64,000 bases of DNA from assembly GCF_015546965.1 (NCBI RefSeq), contig NZ_JADMUF010000001.1, positions 248,001 through 312,000 of the forward strand. Reading direction: 5' to 3'. The notes under the pieces are model-generated. The model had not been told where the DNA came from, ran no database searches, and was given only the letters and a program-made list of their open reading frames with translations. The DNA comes from Collinsella aerofaciens (GTDB lineage: Bacteria > Actinomycetota > Coriobacteriia > Coriobacteriales > Coriobacteriaceae). Below are positions 9,178 through 17,765 of the stretch, in pieces (position 1 is the first letter of the stretch; each line of letters begins with the position of its first letter). Position numbers and translations under genes: made by a program.

Positions 9178-9221
9178 ATAGAATTACCCATAAGGTAAGT
9201 ATGTTTCTGAGTTATTTCGTG

Positions 9222-9251
9222 TTGACCCATTTGAGCGCGATAGGGTATAAC
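9222..9251 (+). promoter_or_regulatory. Sigma70-type promoter of the amino acid ABC operon
   Basis: TTGACC (9222-9227) and TATAAC (9246-9251) are separated by 18 bp, about 45 bp before the start codon of the binding-protein gene. Confidence 0.7.
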
Positions 9252-9294
9252 TCTACTCAACCGCTAGGGATTTTATTGAGAAAGGTGTTCTACC

Positions 9295-10290
9295 ATGAGC
9301 AAGAACCTCTCCCAGCAGGTCGTTCTCGACCGCCGCGGCTTTGTTGCCGCCACCTTCGCAACCGTCGCCGGCCTTGGTCTTGCCGGCTGCTCCGACACCA
9401 GCGCCGAGGCCGACAAGGGTTCCGCCGCCGGCTCCTCCAAGAGCTCCGAGGATACCGAGGCTTCCACCACGCTCGACGCTAAGGCATTCGACAAACTCGT
9501 CGACAACGGCCCCAAGGCCGATGACGACGCCATCGCCGCCAGCACCTGGGCCACGGCCGTTAAGGACGCCGGCGTCTTTAAGATCGGTAGCGTTCAGACT
9601 TCCACGCTCTTCTCCCTCCTCAACGAGAAGGACGGCAAGACCCGTGGCTTCGATGCCGGCATCGCGCAGCTTCTGTCCAACTACATCCTGGGCGAGAACA
9701 AGGTCGAGATCACCCAGGTGACCTCGGACACGCGCGAGTCCGTCCTGCAGAACGGCCAGGTCGACGCCGTCTTTGCCACCTACACCATCACTGACGAGCG
9801 CAAGAAGCTCGTCTCCTTTGCCGGCCCCTACTACTACACCCAGCAGGCCATCCTGGTGCTCGCCGATAACGACGACATCAAGAGCGTCGACGACCTGGCC
9901 GATAAGAACGTCGCCGTCCAGTCCGGCTCCAACGGCCCCGCCATCCTGGAGGAGTTCGCCCCCAAGGCCAGCCAGCAGGAGTTCAAGACCGACGAGGAGG
10001 CCCGCCAGGCACTCCAGCAGGGCCGCGTTGACGCCTACGTCATCGATAACAACATGCAGCAGAGCGCCCTGGTCCGCGAGCCCGGCAAGTACAAGATCGC
10101 CGGCAAGCCCTTCGGCAGCAAGGAGCCCTATGGCATCGGTCTGCCGCTCGATTCCGACGGCGTCGCCTTTGTCAACGACTTCCTTAAGAAGATCGAGGAC
10201 GACGGCACCTGGACCAAGCTGTGGCAGATCTGCATTGGCGACCGTACGGGCGACACCAATGTTCCCGAGCTGCCCGAGGTCGGCGCCTAA
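9295..10290 (+). CDS. Amino acid ABC transporter substrate-binding lipoprotein (glutamate type)
   Basis: 331 residues. An N-terminal export signal with DRRGF (twin-arginine-like) and the lipobox LAGC, with the lipidated Cys at residue 32, precedes a Ser/Ala-rich linker. From about residue 90 a family 3 solute-binding domain follows (KIGSVQTSTLFSLL, GFDAGIAQLL, FATYTITDERKKLVSFAGPYY, DLADKNVAVQSGSNG). It would capture glutamate or a related polar amino acid outside the membrane and feed the permeases downstream. A promoter at 9222 and AGAAAGGTG upstream support the start. A hairpin after the gene probably lets binding protein be made in excess over the permeases. Confidence 0.92.
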   Translation: MSKNLSQQVVLDRRGFVAATFATVAGLGLAGCSDTSAEADKGSAAGSSKSSEDTEASTTLDAKAFDKLVDNGPKADDDAIAASTWATAVKDAGVFKIGSVQTSTLFSLLNEKDGKTRGFDAGIAQLLSNYILGENKVEITQVTSDTRESVLQNGQVDAVFATYTITDERKKLVSFAGPYYYTQQAILVLADNDDIKSVDDLADKNVAVQSGSNGPAILEEFAPKASQQEFKTDEEARQALQQGRVDAYVIDNNMQQSALVREPGKYKIAGKPFGSKEPYGIGLPLDSDGVAFVNDFLKKIEDDGTWTKLWQICIGDRTGDTNVPELPEVGA

Positions 10291-10378
10291 GCGGCGAGCC
10301 TAGTAACGGCCGCAACGAAACCATACGGAAACGCACGATGCGCTTTATTGCGCTAAACTGTTTCCTCACTGAGTTGTC

Positions 10379-10404
10379 GGGGCTTCCGTACACACGGGAG
10401 CCCC
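10379..10404 (+). terminator. Intercistronic hairpin after the binding-protein gene
   Basis: GGGGCTTCCGT pairs with ACGGGAGCCCC around a 4-base loop and is followed by TTTCCTT. It lies 90 bp after the stop and 25 bp before the first permease, so it probably attenuates downstream expression. Confidence 0.75.
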
Positions 10405-10428
10405 TTTCCTTATCGGCAGGAGGTCCGC

Positions 10429-11088
10429 ATGAGTCTCTCCGAGCTCTGGTCGCTCTATGGCCAGAACTATATCGACGCGTTGCTAGCAACCTGGGGCATG
10501 ACGCTTGAGTCGTTTGCCATCGCCATGGTGCTGGCCGTCGCAGTCACCGTGATGCGCGTGTCGCCGCTCAAGCCGCTGCGCGTCTTTGGCGACCTGTATG
10601 TCCAGGTCTTCCGTAACATCCCCGGCATCGCACTGCTCATCATCGTCGTCTATGCGCTGCCGCCGCTCAAGGTCGTTCTGCCCTACCGCACCTGCGTTAT
10701 CGTCGCCACGGTCCTTTTGGGCTCGGCCTTTGGTTCCGAGAACTTTATGAGCGGCATCAACACCGTTGGCGTCGGTCAGGTCGAAGCCGCACGTTCGCTC
10801 GGCATGAGCTTTAACCGTATCCTCGCCAAGATCGTGATTCCGCAGGCACTGCGCTCGAGCGTGCTGCCCATGACGAACCTCTTTATCGCCGTCATGCTCA
10901 CTACCGCCTTGGGCAGTCAGGTGCCGCTTAAGCCGCAAGAGCTCACCGGCGTGGTGAGTTATATCAACACGCGCTCACTTGGCGGCGTTGCTGCGTTCTT
11001 TATCTCGGCGCTCGGCTACCTGGGCACGGCCTTTGTGGTTAGCCACATTGGCAACTACATCGATAAGAAGGTGAGGATCCTCCGATGA
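10429..11088 (+). CDS. Amino acid ABC transporter permease (GluC-like)
   Basis: 219 residues of a His/Glu/Gln/Arg family permease. It has five hydrophobic segments and the EAA loop GQVEAARSLGMSFNRILAKIVIPQALR, which contacts the ATPase. It forms the membrane channel with the next permease. GCAGGAGG lies seven bases before the start. The stop overlaps the next start by 4 bp (ATGA), indicating translational coupling. Confidence 0.92.
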   Translation: MSLSELWSLYGQNYIDALLATWGMTLESFAIAMVLAVAVTVMRVSPLKPLRVFGDLYVQVFRNIPGIALLIIVVYALPPLKVVLPYRTCVIVATVLLGSAFGSENFMSGINTVGVGQVEAARSLGMSFNRILAKIVIPQALRSSVLPMTNLFIAVMLTTALGSQVPLKPQELTGVVSYINTRSLGGVAAFFISALGYLGTAFVVSHIGNYIDKKVRILR

Positions 11089-11918
11089 GTAAGCATTCCT
11101 CCCCTGCACTTACCATGCGCGATGCGCTCTACGAGGCTCCCGGCCCCAAGATGCGCGCCAAGATTCGCATCGGCACCGCCATCTCGCTTGTTGCCGTCGC
11201 CGCGCTCGTCGCCCTGGTGCTGCAGCGCTTTTATGTGACCGGCCAGCTTTCGGTCCACTATTGGTATTTCTTTACGCACCTCACCACCTGGAAGTTCTTG
11301 CTTGCCGGCTTTGAGGGCACCGTTAAAGTCGCACTTACCGCTGGCGTCATCGCGCTGGTGCTGGGCTTAGCCCTTATGCTCGGCCGCACCAGCGACATTA
11401 AGCCGCTGCAGTTGGTCTGCCGCGTGCTCACCGATTTCTTCCGCGGCGTGCCGAGCCTTCTGTTCATTTACTTCTTCTTTTTGGTGCTGCCCCAGTACAA
11501 GATTGCGCTGCCGTCGTTTTGGATGCTCACGCTCCCCGTCGCACTCGCTGCAGCCGGCGTGCTGGCCGAGATTTTCCGCGCCGGCGTCAACGCCGTGCCG
11601 CGCGGGCAGGTCGAGGCGGCCCAGGCGCTCGGTCTCTCCAAGGCTAAAATCACCTTTAAAATCGTGTTGCCGCAGGCCATTCGATTTATTATTCCGTCGT
11701 TGATTTCGCAGCTTGTGGTCGTCGTCAAAGACACCACCGTCGCCTACGTGGTGAGCTACCCCGACCTCATGCAAAATGCCCGCGTGCTCATTACCAACTA
11801 CGACGCCCTCGTGTCGGTCTACCTGGTAATCGCGGTCATCTACATCCTCATCAACGTCGCGATTAACAAAGCCGCTGTCTACGTTTCGCACAAGACCGGT
11901 GCGACCATCATCCGCTAA
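11085..11918 (+). CDS. Amino acid ABC transporter permease (GluD-like)
   Basis: 277 residues with an N-terminal extension of about 35 residues, then hydrophobic segments and the EAA loop GQVEAAQALGLSKAKITFKIVLPQA. It belongs to the same permease family as the preceding gene and probably forms a heterodimer with it. The gene overlaps its upstream neighbour by 4 bp and is followed after 36 bp by the ATPase gene. Confidence 0.92.
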   Translation: MSKHSSPALTMRDALYEAPGPKMRAKIRIGTAISLVAVAALVALVLQRFYVTGQLSVHYWYFFTHLTTWKFLLAGFEGTVKVALTAGVIALVLGLALMLGRTSDIKPLQLVCRVLTDFFRGVPSLLFIYFFFLVLPQYKIALPSFWMLTLPVALAAAGVLAEIFRAGVNAVPRGQVEAAQALGLSKAKITFKIVLPQAIRFIIPSLISQLVVVVKDTTVAYVVSYPDLMQNARVLITNYDALVSVYLVIAVIYILINVAINKAAVYVSHKTGATIIR

Positions 11919-11954
11919 CGATTTGCCATTTCCAGTCATAAGGAGCCGAGCACC

Positions 11955-12719
<765 letters not shown>

Positions 12720-12732
12720 CCCAATTGCCAGC

Positions 12733-12761
12733 GGGGCAAATTCATCAGTAACGTTTGCCCC
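12733..12761 (+). terminator. Hairpin after the ABC operon
   Basis: GGGGCAAA (12733-12740) pairs with TTTGCCCC (12754-12761) around a 13-base loop. There is no T tail, so it may only slow or stabilise the transcript end. Confidence 0.45.
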
Positions 12762-12805
12762 ACGCCACCTTGTGCCATGTCCACCCGGATTCGAAAGCTA
12801 CACCT

Positions 12806-13615
12806 ATGATCGGAACTCGCACTTCATCGTCATACACCCCGCACGTCGACGTCGCCAGCGCCGACCGTCCGCTCATCCTCGTCGCGCCGCGTTGGGAAGA
12901 AGCGAAGCCGTTTTTGAGCGAGACGCTCTCCCCCAACGAGGAAATCGCCAGCGTCTTTGTCGATGCCATTCTTGCCGCCGGCGGCCTGCCGCTGCAGATG
13001 TCCATCACCGAGGACATTGAGGCCATCCGTCATTACGTCGATATCGCCGACGGCATCGCCATTCCCGGCGGCCCCGATGTCAATCCCAAACGTTGGGGCG
13101 ATGATCGACCCTACGACCCCACCCTCTGCTGCGAGATCCGCGATAGCTTTGAGTTTAAGCTGGTCGGCGAGGTGCTCCGCGCCAAAAAGCCGCTCTTTAC
13201 CACCTGCCGCGGCACGCAGTTGCTCAATGTCGCCACTGGCGGCACCCTGTGCATGGACGTGCCGAGCCTGGGCGCTCGTGAGGGCCGCACGCAGTGGCGC
13301 CATACCCACGTGCTCAACGATCCCGTGCATCCCGTCGAGGTCGTACCGGGCTCGCTGCTCGACCGCGCGGTTGGCGGGCACAGGCTGATCCAGACCAGCT
13401 CGGCACACCACTGCTGCGTCGATCGTCTGGGTAAAAGCACGCGCTTAGTCGCCAAGGCAACCGATGGCGTGCCCGAGTGCATCGAAGTCGAGGGCCAGCC
13501 GTTCTGCCTGGGCGTGCAATGGCATCCCGAGTACACCTGGCAGACGCTCGAGACCGACTTTAATCTGTGGAAGTCGTTTGTCGAGGCGGCGGCCAAGGTA
13601 AAGCAGGCCCGCTAG
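12806..13615 (+). CDS. Class I glutamine amidotransferase-like hydrolase (peptidase C26, PuuD-like)
   Basis: About 269 residues. The nucleophile elbow TTCRGTQLLNVA carries the catalytic Cys, and FCLGVQWHPEY carries the His and Glu of the triad. GIAIPGGPDVNP and SSAHHCCVD are typical of gamma-glutamyl-GABA hydrolases. It probably cleaves gamma-glutamyl amides in the cytoplasm, releasing glutamate, which fits its position after a glutamate-type transporter (inference). I chose ATG at 12806; the longer in-frame TTG start at 12755 lies inside a hairpin. Confidence 0.88.
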   Translation: MIGTRTSSSYTPHVDVASADRPLILVAPRWEEAKPFLSETLSPNEEIASVFVDAILAAGGLPLQMSITEDIEAIRHYVDIADGIAIPGGPDVNPKRWGDDRPYDPTLCCEIRDSFEFKLVGEVLRAKKPLFTTCRGTQLLNVATGGTLCMDVPSLGAREGRTQWRHTHVLNDPVHPVEVVPGSLLDRAVGGHRLIQTSSAHHCCVDRLGKSTRLVAKATDGVPECIEVEGQPFCLGVQWHPEYTWQTLETDFNLWKSFVEAAAKVKQAR

Positions 13616-13650
13616 CTCGCAAGCCACACAAGTTAAAGTCTCCTAAACCA

Positions 13651-13687
13651 GCGGGGGGGCTGACACCAGCACGGTGCCCGCCCCCCT
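13651..13687 (+). terminator. GC-rich terminator hairpin
   Basis: A G-run (GCGGGGGGGC) pairs with GCCCGCCCCCC, followed by TGTATTT, between two convergent genes. Confidence 0.7.
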
Positions 13688-13726
13688 GTATTTGGTATGC
13701 TCGGTATGATTATTCCTCACAAACAA

Positions 13727-14545
13727 TCAAAGAAATCTCGACCGCAATCGGTCTACGGTAAAGCAAATGGTAAAAACGCTTGCTACGTTAATTAGGCAGT
13801 CAATTAAAATCGAAACGCATTGACCGTCCCCCAACGGGGTCACGCCGCAAATCCACATGAGCATCGAGGACGGAAGCGGAAGCATGGAATTGGCCCCGAG
13901 CTGTATGTAGATCGCCACGACGTTGACAAGCAGCAGCATGCCAATCGGACCGATGCCGGACCCAAAATAGGAAACAACGATTACGCAAGAAACCACGTAT
14001 GCAAGGCAGGCAGCGGCGGCAAGAACAAGTCGATAGCAAAAAATATTCAGGTTGAAATACTGCTGAGCATCCAAAACGATCGCGCAGTTAAGACAGTACA
14101 AAACGACACTCGTCAGGATAAACGCGCCCAAAAGGGCAAAAGAAGACAGCACCACTCGCGCAACGATAGCGCACACACGCTTCTCTCCCCGAGCCTCCGA
14201 CAACCCCCACGGCTCCTCGACAAAGCCCGAGCTGACAAAGCGCGGCACGATACAAGCCGCGATGAACGGAAAGAACAATGCATGAGCCAACGGGGCTACG
14301 TTGAACAGCAGACCGCGAAAAACCTCTGCATTACCAAATAGAAGGACATCCTCCGCCGATAACCGAAGCGTCGGGTCTGGGAAAAAGCCCAAGAAACTGT
14401 TCTCACGGAGGCTACAGAACCACATCGGGAAAGAATCAAGCTGCAATACCACCATGTACGCATAAACTACCAGGATTAAGGCGTACGCCCATTTGCTCAC
14501 ATGCTTCAATTCTGACTGGAGAAGTCTTTTAATCTGACGAGCCAT
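13727..14545 (-). CDS. ABC-2 type membrane permease subunit, distal gene
   Basis: About 272 residues with six or seven hydrophobic stretches and no conserved catalytic motif. It lies in one operon with another permease and an ABC ATPase, the usual layout of a two-permease ABC-2 exporter for peptides or lipids. The ATG at 14545 gives a 40-bp overlap with the upstream permease gene, so the two are translationally coupled. Base composition is clearly less GC-rich than the flanking genes. Substrate unknown; lantibiotic or bacitracin self-protection type exporters are possible but not shown. Confidence 0.7.
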   Translation of the reverse strand: MARQIKRLLQSELKHVSKWAYALILVVYAYMVVLQLDSFPMWFCSLRENSFLGFFPDPTLRLSAEDVLLFGNAEVFRGLLFNVAPLAHALFFPFIAACIVPRFVSSGFVEEPWGLSEARGEKRVCAIVARVVLSSFALLGAFILTSVVLYCLNCAIVLDAQQYFNLNIFCYRLVLAAAACLAYVVSCVIVVSYFGSGIGPIGMLLLVNVVAIYIQLGANSMLPLPSSMLMWICGVTPLGDGQCVSILIDCLINVASVFTICFTVDRLRSRFL

Positions 14546-15354
14546 TGAGCACACCCCCCAGCGCGAAAGCTCACGAGAGCGTAAATCAATACCGATAGAC
14601 AGCTGGCTGCCACGCCATATTCCAGAAGTGTCAGCTGACCCATATCGCTATACCCAAGGGCACATCCGACTCCAAGGTACGGCCCTGGAAGGAGGAAGAT
14701 CCATCGCAAGGATGGTATGGGCGCCTGGAGGGAAGTCCCGTAGAGCGTCAAGCTCATGACAAATCCAACTATTAGCACAGCCCCGCTCAATACAGCGCTG
14801 CCTGTGATCCGATAGATGGTCACCGTCTCCAGCGCAACCGATATCACCAATACGGCGTTGATCATCATTGCAGGCAAAAATGCAGTTAGCATGTCGTGCG
14901 AGTAGTTATGCCCTCCACGTATTATGGCTATTGCAAAAAGAAGAAGGCAAAGCGCACTATATGCTGCGCCAATTATTAAAGCAGACGAAAGCACATGTGC
15001 TAGGGCCCCATTAAAGCGGGTAAGACCTCTTGCTGAAGAAATTCGGTATCCCTCTTCATAGCCGCGCTCCTGTAAAATCGCCAGGCAAACGATGAGCGGA
15101 ACGAACAGAGAGGTGCCGGCAAAAGCACTGCGCACAAGGGACTCATCGGGTGCAGAAGGATCGATTAGATTCCAGAGGAAACCAATATCCTCCCCAAAAA
15201 CGCTATTGCCAAAGGCGAGCAACGTTGTTCCGTTTTTTAGAAAGACACCGAAGAGAAGGCCGAACGCCAGCATAAGCGCAAGACCAAACTTCGCCGGAAA
15301 CATCCGCTGCAAACGCATCATATCTGCCTTTATGGGATGGATCGCCCGCTTCAT
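14506..15354 (-). CDS. ABC-2 type membrane permease subunit
   Basis: 282 residues with hydrophobic segments near residues 22-45, 78-95, 120-145, 160-180, 190-215 and 235-265. This fits an ABC-2 type exporter permease. The start overlaps the stop of the ATPase gene by 4 bp (ATGA), which supports a three-gene transporter. The sequence is not close enough to a known family for a substrate call. Confidence 0.72.
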   Translation of the reverse strand: MKRAIHPIKADMMRLQRMFPAKFGLALMLAFGLLFGVFLKNGTTLLAFGNSVFGEDIGFLWNLIDPSAPDESLVRSAFAGTSLFVPLIVCLAILQERGYEEGYRISSARGLTRFNGALAHVLSSALIIGAAYSALCLLLFAIAIIRGGHNYSHDMLTAFLPAMMINAVLVISVALETVTIYRITGSAVLSGAVLIVGFVMSLTLYGTSLQAPIPSLRWIFLLPGPYLGVGCALGYSDMGQLTLLEYGVAASCLSVLIYALVSFRAGGCAQWLVRLKDFSSQN

Positions 15355-16112
15355 AGCGAGACCGCCTTCATCAAGCGCCTGTAATACTCTTTTAGGGATG
15401 GCGCCTCATCCCCTATGACGTCCATCGATTCCTTTTTCAGCAGTTCGCCGTCATGAAGAAACAGGCAGCTTGTTGCAACCGATGCCAGCTCATCCAAGTC
15501 GTGGCTAGAGATAAGCATAGTTTTGCCCTGCTCCCGATTCAATCGACCGATAAGGGTCCATATACTCTCGATGCCCAACGGATCCAATCCATTTGCCGGC
15601 TCATCGAAAATTAGTATGTCGGTGTCGCCCAACAAAGCCGTAGCTATATCCAGTCGCCGTTTCATTCCCAGAGAAAAACTGCTCACGCTCTTTTTCTCAT
15701 CGGCATCCAGCCCGACTAGGCTCAAAACGCGGGGAATCTCACGATTCTCATCAAGCCCCCATTCCGCACATCGGATTTGAAGATTCTCAACCGCGCTGAG
15801 AGATTGGTATGCTCCGCTGGAATCTGGCACATAGCCGACACGCGTCCGCATCAGGCTCAGCTCTTTTTTCGACTTGCCTCCAAAGAGCTCCACGCTCCCC
15901 GACGATGGCTCACAGATGCCCAAGACGATTTTAATTAGCGTGCTTTTGCCCGCACCGTTTGCACCGACAAGGGCACAGAGCTCAGACTGATGCACCTCGA
16001 AGGAAACGTCATGCAAAACGCGCCGTTTCCCGTAGCGCTTTGACAGCTTTGATAGCTTTATCGCTGATGCGTTCATTGTCCTCCTGTTCTGCTTGATAGG
16101 AAAACCGCTCAT
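15351..16112 (-). CDS. ABC exporter ATP-binding protein
   Basis: Up to 253 residues. Walker A is GANGAGKST, the signature is SFSLGMKRRLDIATALL (LGMK instead of LSGG, usual for ABC-2 exporter ATPases), Walker B is ILIFDEPANGLDP and the switch is SSHDLDE. It energises the two permeases downstream. Two starts are credible: 16112 (AAGGAA upstream) and 16076 (AGGAGG only 3 bp upstream). The gene and its partners are less GC-rich than the neighbours, suggesting acquisition. Confidence 0.88.
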   Translation of the reverse strand: MSGFPIKQNRRTMNASAIKLSKLSKRYGKRRVLHDVSFEVHQSELCALVGANGAGKSTLIKIVLGICEPSSGSVELFGGKSKKELSLMRTRVGYVPDSSGAYQSLSAVENLQIRCAEWGLDENREIPRVLSLVGLDADEKKSVSSFSLGMKRRLDIATALLGDTDILIFDEPANGLDPLGIESIWTLIGRLNREQGKTMLISSHDLDELASVATSCLFLHDGELLKKESMDVIGDEAPSLKEYYRRLMKAVSL

Positions 16113-16147
16113 ATCGTTCCTTCTTTCCTTTATCGTTTTCCATAGTT

Positions 16148-16179
16148 GTTATTGTTTTTCGATAACTCATATTTGTCAA
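16148..16179 (-). promoter_or_regulatory. Possible promoter with an inverted repeat upstream of the ABC exporter
   Basis: On the minus strand TTGACA (16174-16179) is followed after 17 bp by AACAAT. An imperfect inverted repeat GTTAT-N9-ATAAC at 16148-16166 overlaps the -10 region and could be an operator. The -10 match is poor. Confidence 0.4.
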
Positions 16180-16190
16180 GATAATCTAAA

Positions 16191-16223
16191 GGAAGGGACC
16201 CGTGTTAGACACGGGTCCCTTCC
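16191..16223 (-). terminator. 15-bp perfect hairpin after the Xre gene
   Basis: GGAAGGGACCCGTGT pairs perfectly with ACACGGGTCCCTTCC around a 3-base loop. On the minus strand it is followed by TTTAGATT. It separates the Xre/DUF2975 unit from the ABC exporter unit. Confidence 0.75.
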
Positions 16224-16256
16224 CGCTGATACTTCGTTTTAGTTGTTCGCCTTAAG

Positions 16257-16586
16257 CTACTCGTCACTCAAATCGACAGCAAAGACTGATGTCGGAAGCG
16301 ACGCCTCATTGCCTCCGCCGTCCCGCATCTGTCTCACGACATTTTTTGCGCGCTCGACAATAAGCTCCTCAAGCCCTTTCTCGCTCACGCGCTGAATAAT
16401 ATCTCCCGGTTGACAATCAAGCTCATCACAGATATCGAGAAGCGTCTTTAGGCGAATAGCTTTTATCTTTCCGTTTCTAAGCTTTGAAATATTAGCCGGA
16501 GTATGCCCCGTCGCCCGAATCAGATCAGCGCTGGTCTTTCCGGTCTTAAGCAGCTGCGTCTCAAGCTCGATGATGAGATAGCTCAT
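16257..16586 (-). CDS. Xre/Cro-type transcriptional regulator
   Basis: 109 residues. The helix-turn-helix spans about residues 10-62 (KTSADLIRATGHTPANISKL then GKIKAIRLKTLLDICDELDC), of the short Cro/C1 type found next to DUF2975 genes. It follows the DUF2975 gene by 8 bp, so the two are co-transcribed. Such pairs commonly encode a small regulator controlled by, or controlling, the membrane protein. It may also influence the ABC exporter downstream (inference). Confidence 0.85.
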   Translation of the reverse strand: MSYLIIELETQLLKTGKTSADLIRATGHTPANISKLRNGKIKAIRLKTLLDICDELDCQPGDIIQRVSEKGLEELIVERAKNVVRQMRDGGGNEASLPTSVFAVDLSDE

Positions 16587-16594
16587 GTTTCCTC

Positions 16595-17155
16595 CTACAC
16601 AAGCTCGTCAGACTGCTCTTGGAGCAGCGAGGCATAACTCCAGATCGCCGAGATAAACAAACAGACAACTGCGCCGATAAACGACCCCGTATCAAAGGTA
16701 GCGCCTTGGCAAATCTCAATAACGAAGGAATGAGGCACGATGTAAAGCTCCAGTCCGCCAATGGTGAGATTGACCGATCCATAGGCACCAACAAGCGAAA
16801 CCGCGGCGTTAACAGCAAAGGCAAGCGCGAGAACACGGATAAGCCGCACATGCGTCTTGGTAAAGGGCGAGACGCCTCGCGAGATGTTACGGCTGATCCC
16901 GCACAGAACGACAAGCGAAATACCCACGACGAGTGCCAGGCACAGTCCGCTTGGGATAACGATGCACCCGCCATTGAGAAGCGTCACGACACCGAAAGCA
17001 TCGACAGAAGCAACGTTTGCAACCGCATACCAGATCACGTAAACAACCAACGCGGCAAAAGCGACGAGCATCCCTGCAAAAACGGCTGCCATGCAAAAAC
17101 CAAGCTTCCTGATATTTTCGCCCGCCTTGGCCATACGCTGAACGCTGTTGGACAT
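16595..17155 (-). CDS. DUF2975 membrane protein
   Basis: About 186 residues with four hydrophobic segments, the usual DUF2975 topology. The start at 17155 is preceded by GAGGGTGAG; an upstream in-frame start would add 33 residues without a ribosome site. It pairs with the Xre gene downstream. The family has no defined biochemical function. Confidence 0.8.
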   Translation of the reverse strand: MSNSVQRMAKAGENIRKLGFCMAAVFAGMLVAFAALVVYVIWYAVANVASVDAFGVVTLLNGGCIVIPSGLCLALVVGISLVVLCGISRNISRGVSPFTKTHVRLIRVLALAFAVNAAVSLVGAYGSVNLTIGGLELYIVPHSFVIEICQGATFDTGSFIGAVVCLFISAIWSYASLLQEQSDELV

Positions 17156-17297
17156 ACACTCACCCTCATCGACTCTATCGTTATTCGAACAGTTTATCGA
17201 ACAACGATATGGATTGCATGCGGAAAGCCCTGCCAGTGCGCATAGGCCATTCACTAATCAGAAAGGGTGAGAGTGGATTTTTGGACACGTATCGAAC

Positions 17298-17361
17298 GAG
17301 AGTGGATAATCTCCCACTTTGAGGCCGCCACCGGGCCTAAAACGGGAGATTATCCACTCTC
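17298..17361. repeat. Long palindrome with an 18-bp stem
   Basis: GAGAGTGGATAATCTCCC (17298-17315) pairs exactly with 17344-17361. The centre has a short GGCC-containing hairpin. An extra direct copy of GAGAGTGGAT lies at about 17270. It stands between the DUF2975 start and the Hpt gene end, in non-coding DNA. Confidence 0.8.
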
Positions 17362-17385
17362 ATAGTCATCAAAGCACGCAAGCTT

Positions 17386-17742
17386 TTATTCAGCCGTCTC
17401 GCGCAGGGCCGACATCGTAGCCGCATATTGCTGCTGCAACGCATGCATTCCCTCGCGAGCGCCGTCAACGGCATCGGCGCCGCGCAGTGCTTCGGTCACC
17501 ACAACCGCCGGCTCGTACAGATTATCGAATCCCAGGTTCTGGCTCACGCCCTTGAGCGTGTGCGCTGCCATAAACGCACCTTCGGCGTCTCCTGCCGCCA
17601 TGGCGGCCTCCAGCTTGTCCATGCTCTCGTCATCTAAAAACTTGAGGGCAAAGCGGGCAAGCATTTCCTCGCCCATCAGCCGAGCGCACGCGTCATCATA
17701 ATTAGCGCCGATCTTCTCATACGCCTCACGCATGGAAATCAT
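17386..17742 (-). CDS. Hpt (histidine phosphotransfer) domain protein
   Basis: 118 residues forming one Hpt four-helix bundle. The phosphoacceptor histidine is in AAHTLKGVSQNLGF near residue 61. It would relay phosphate between a hybrid kinase and a receiver domain. The receiver-GGDEF-HD-GYP gene lies 23 bp upstream on the same strand, so its receiver is the likely partner. No kinase gene is adjacent. Confidence 0.88.
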   Translation of the reverse strand: MISMREAYEKIGANYDDACARLMGEEMLARFALKFLDDESMDKLEAAMAAGDAEGAFMAAHTLKGVSQNLGFDNLYEPAVVVTEALRGADAVDGAREGMHALQQQYAATMSALRETAE

Positions 17743-17765
17743 GGATTAAAACTCCTTTGGTCAAA

